Under the pieces are notes generated by a model, which was given only the letters and a program-made list of their open reading frames with translations, ran no database searches and was not told the DNA's origin. The position numbers and the translations under genes were made by a program. A stretch of DNA of 6,818 nt from Candidatus Aenigmatarchaeota archaeon (lineage in GTDB: Archaea > Aenigmatarchaeota > Aenigmatarchaeia > QMZP01): assembly GCA_016202725.1 (NCBI GenBank), contig JACQOD010000013.1:1-6818 (forward strand), written 5' to 3'. Below are positions 4,737-6,818 of the stretch, one piece after another. Each line of letters starts with the position of its first letter. Position 1 is the stretch's first letter.

Positions 4737-6521
4737 ATGCCGCTCTCCCTCCAGCCCCGGGTCGTGAATAGCCTGTCGTGGAAGGTCGCTGGGGCAGCCG
4801 GGCACGGCATCCTGAACGCTGGCCTCTCCCTCTTCGGGAAGGCCTGCCAGCGCGGCGGCCTCCAGGTGATGGCCACGGCAGAATACCCCTCCCTCATCCG
4901 GGGCGGGCACAACCATCTTGATGTCCGCGTGGCTGACCGGCACCTCCAAGCGCACACCAAATACATCACCCTGCTGCTGGCCCTGAACAAGGACTCCCTG
5001 GACAAGCACGTCAGGAAGATAGTCCCCGGCGGCGGGGTCATCTATGATGCGGATGAGATCCCCGATCCCCAGATCACCCGCAAGGACATCGCGGTGATCG
5101 GCGTCCCCCTAAAGAAGCTCGCCCTGGAAGCCGGCCATGAGATCATGCGGAATACGGTGGGCATCGGAGCCTCGTTCGCCCTGCTGGACTGCGGCCTCGG
5201 GCCCCTGCAAGGCGTGATCCAGGACAACTTCGGCCGGAAGGGCGAGGCCATCGTGGCCGGCAACCAGAAGGCCGCCCAGCTGGGCCATGACTACGTCAAG
5301 GTCCACCACCAGGATATCTTCCCCTTCCAGCTCCGTTTCAAGCCCCCGCAGGGGGCCCTGTTCCTGTCCGGCCACGAGGCCCTGGCTACGGGAGCGATCA
5401 AGGCGGGCTGCAAATTCTATGCCGCCTACCCGATGACCCCCGCCTCCTCCCTGCTCCACGTCTTCGCCAAGCACGAGCGCGAGTACGGGATCGTGGTCAA
5501 GCATACAGAAGATGAAATCGCGGCCGTCAACATGGCGATCGGGGCCTCCTACGCCGGGGCACGGGCCATGACCGGGACCTCCGGCGGGGGATTCGCCCTC
5601 ATGGTGGAGGGCCTGGGCCTGGCAGCCCAGACCGAAGTCCCCCTCGTGGTGGTGGAATCCCAGCGCCCCGGGCCTGCCACGGGCATGGCCACCCACTCGG
5701 GCCAGGGCGACCTCCGCTTCGTCCTGCACGCCTCGACCGATGAGTTCCCGCGCATCGTCCTCGCTCCCGGCGACGTGCAGGAGTGCTTCGCCTTCGGGGC
5801 GTTGGCCTTCAACCTCGCGGAGAAGTACCAGCTTCCCGTGATCATCCTGACCGACAAGTACCTGGGCGAGAGCTACTGGACCGTTCCCGGCCTGCCCCCT
5901 GCCCCTGCCGTGGACAGGGGGATGCTCCTGAACAACGGGCACGGCCTGGACCTGCCCTACCGGAGGTACCAGAACACCCCCTCCGGGGTCTCGCCGCGCG
6001 CGGTCCCGGGGGTGAAGGGAGGCACGCACGTGGCTTCCTCCTACGAGCACGATGAAGAAGGTTTCGAGCGCGAGGAGGAGGAGATCCGGGTGATGATGCA
6101 CCAGAAGCGCTTCCGCAAGCTGGCTGCGGCCCTGCTCGATCTGCCGCAGCCCCAGCTGCTGGGCCCTGCCCAGGCCGAGGTGACCTTCGTGGCCTGGGGC
6201 TCCTCCAAGGGGCCGGTCCAGGAGGCCATCCGCATCCTCGGGCAGGAGGGCTACGCCTGCAACCTCCTGCAGATCCCCTGCCTGAACCCCTTCCCGGCGG
6301 CCTTCGTCCAGCAGGTCCTGGCGGGCGCGCGCAAGCCGGTCATCGTGGAGGGGAACATGACTTCCCAGCTGAACTCCCTCATCCGGGAGCACTGCCTGCG
6401 CGATGTCCCGGACAAGATCCTGAAGTATGATGGCCGGCCCTTCCACCCCGAGGACATCGCGGACGAGGTCCGCAAGCTCGTGCCCAAGAAGGGGTATGCC
6501 GTGAAGGCGGGAGCGTGGTGA
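4737..6521 (+). CDS. korA: 2-oxoacid:ferredoxin oxidoreductase, fused gamma-alpha subunit
   Basis: This 594-residue cytosolic protein pairs with the beta subunit to oxidise a 2-oxoacid with CoA, giving acyl-CoA, CO2 and reduced ferredoxin. Residues about 14-195 are the gamma domain: VAGAAGHGILNAG near the start, then AEYPSLIRGGHN (residues 48-59). The alpha domain follows, with LSGHEALATGAIKAG, the YPMTPASS signature (231-238, the YPITP element of this family), TGTSGGGFALMVEGLG and SQRPGPATGMATHSGQGDL. The C-terminal domain (about 480-590) carries VTFVAWGSSKG and EGNMTSQLNSLIR. The gamma-alpha fusion, with no delta (ferredoxin) gene in the visible part, is the 2-oxoglutarate/general 2-oxoacid (KorAB) design known from archaea such as Sulfolobus and from many bacteria. 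Substrate preference cannot be decided from sequence; kor is the best-fitting name. korB follows after 1 nt. Confidence 0.92.
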   Translation: MPLSLQPRVVNSLSWKVAGAAGHGILNAGLSLFGKACQRGGLQVMATAEYPSLIRGGHNHLDVRVADRHLQAHTKYITLLLALNKDSLDKHVRKIVPGGGVIYDADEIPDPQITRKDIAVIGVPLKKLALEAGHEIMRNTVGIGASFALLDCGLGPLQGVIQDNFGRKGEAIVAGNQKAAQLGHDYVKVHHQDIFPFQLRFKPPQGALFLSGHEALATGAIKAGCKFYAAYPMTPASSLLHVFAKHEREYGIVVKHTEDEIAAVNMAIGASYAGARAMTGTSGGGFALMVEGLGLAAQTEVPLVVVESQRPGPATGMATHSGQGDLRFVLHASTDEFPRIVLAPGDVQECFAFGALAFNLAEKYQLPVIILTDKYLGESYWTVPGLPPAPAVDRGMLLNNGHGLDLPYRRYQNTPSGVSPRAVPGVKGGTHVASSYEHDEEGFEREEEEIRVMMHQKRFRKLAAALLDLPQPQLLGPAQAEVTFVAWGSSKGPVQEAIRILGQEGYACNLLQIPCLNPFPAAFVQQVLAGARKPVIVEGNMTSQLNSLIREHCLRDVPDKILKYDGRPFHPEDIADEVRKLVPKKGYAVKAGAW

Positions 6522-6522
6522 C

Positions 6523-6818
6523 ATGGTGAGTGCAGAACAGCGCAATCCGGTTTCGACGGCTTCACACTCCCCAACCCCCCCCTCCCTGCAGGTCCTGACC
6601 CTGAAGGACCTCACCACCCAGCAGCTGCCATCCTGGTGCGGGGGCTGCGGGGATTTCAACATCCTCTTCGCGCTGAAGAATGCGTTGGTCGAGTTGAACA
6701 AGGCTCCGGAAGAGGTCGTGATTGTGACAGGGATAGGATGCGGCAGCAAGAGCAATCACTTCGTGAAGACGTATGGCTTCGAGGGCCTCCATGGAAGGCC
6801 GCTGCCGGTGGCGACCGG
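6523..6818 (+). CDS. korB: 2-oxoacid:ferredoxin oxidoreductase, beta subunit (3' partial)
   Basis: Visible are 98 codons of the thiamine-pyrophosphate and Fe4S4-binding subunit that works with the gene upstream. LKDLTTQQLPSWCGGCGDFNIL (Cys39, Cys42) is the N-terminal cluster motif, and TGIGCGSKSNHF (Cys73) is followed by KTYGFEGLHGRPLPVATG, which is the family's conserved core leading into the TPP site. The motif is usually WCPGCGD; Gly replaces the Pro here. The fourth cluster Cys would lie beyond the window. The first roughly 22 residues (rich in Ser, Pro, Thr) extend past the usual start of the family; the only earlier start candidates are ATG 6523 and the adjacent GTG 6526. ATG 6523 begins one base after the korA TGA, so translational coupling is likely. 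Confidence 0.93.
   Translation, partial: MVSAEQRNPVSTASHSPTPPSLQVLTLKDLTTQQLPSWCGGCGDFNILFALKNALVELNKAPEEVVIVTGIGCGSKSNHFVKTYGFEGLHGRPLPVAT

Noticed and set aside
5109..6755. A 548-codon open frame on the - strand, antisense to korA and korB
   Set aside because: The + strand encodes unmistakable conserved oxidoreductase motifs throughout. Long antisense frames are expected opposite GC-rich genes with strong third-position bias, and the antisense protein is low-complexity (Gly, Val, Leu, Arg) without recognisable motifs.
1..6818. CRISPR arrays, insertion sequences or integrase/attachment sites
   Set aside because: No regularly spaced identical repeats with unique spacers, no transposase-like protein and no terminal inverted repeats were seen on either strand.

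Overview
The window looks like GC-rich chromosomal DNA from an uncultured archaeon. Four signs point that way: a 50-residue Sec61-beta type translocon subunit; a 2-oxoacid:ferredoxin oxidoreductase with fused gamma and alpha domains followed by a separate beta subunit; TATA boxes lying about 25 bp upstream of start codons (leaderless architecture); and many N-glycosylation sequons in a surface protein. The lineage cannot be resolved from the sequence alone.

Region 1 (1-3224) encodes two probable cell-surface or secreted proteins on the + strand. The first is truncated at the window edge. It has tandem Ig/cadherin-like domains of about 93 residues, then a regular seven-repeat array that should fold as a seven-bladed beta-propeller. 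The second has an N-terminal signal/membrane segment and four GIGT-type repeats, as in tail-fibre-like or adhesin-like stalk proteins, and its own TATA box.

Region 2 (3225-4344) starts with about 310 bp without a convincing gene. It is followed by a GNAT-family acetyltransferase on the - strand and, divergently, the tiny Sec61-beta gene on the + strand. A single palindromic TATA element sits almost exactly midway between the two start codons and may serve both.

Region 3 (4345-6818) is a long upstream region followed by the korAB-like operon. The upstream region holds four copies of a TATAAC-N3-GTTATA dyad, two of them overlapping. Next come a TATA box, a 12-codon cysteine-containing mini-ORF whose ATG falls where transcription should start, and the oxidoreductase alpha gene only 4 nt after the mini-ORF stop. 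The beta gene follows after 1 nt and runs off the window. Together this suggests a specifically regulated ferredoxin-reducing 2-oxoacid oxidation operon. The operator array and the leader mini-ORF are the most interesting, possibly undescribed, parts of the window.
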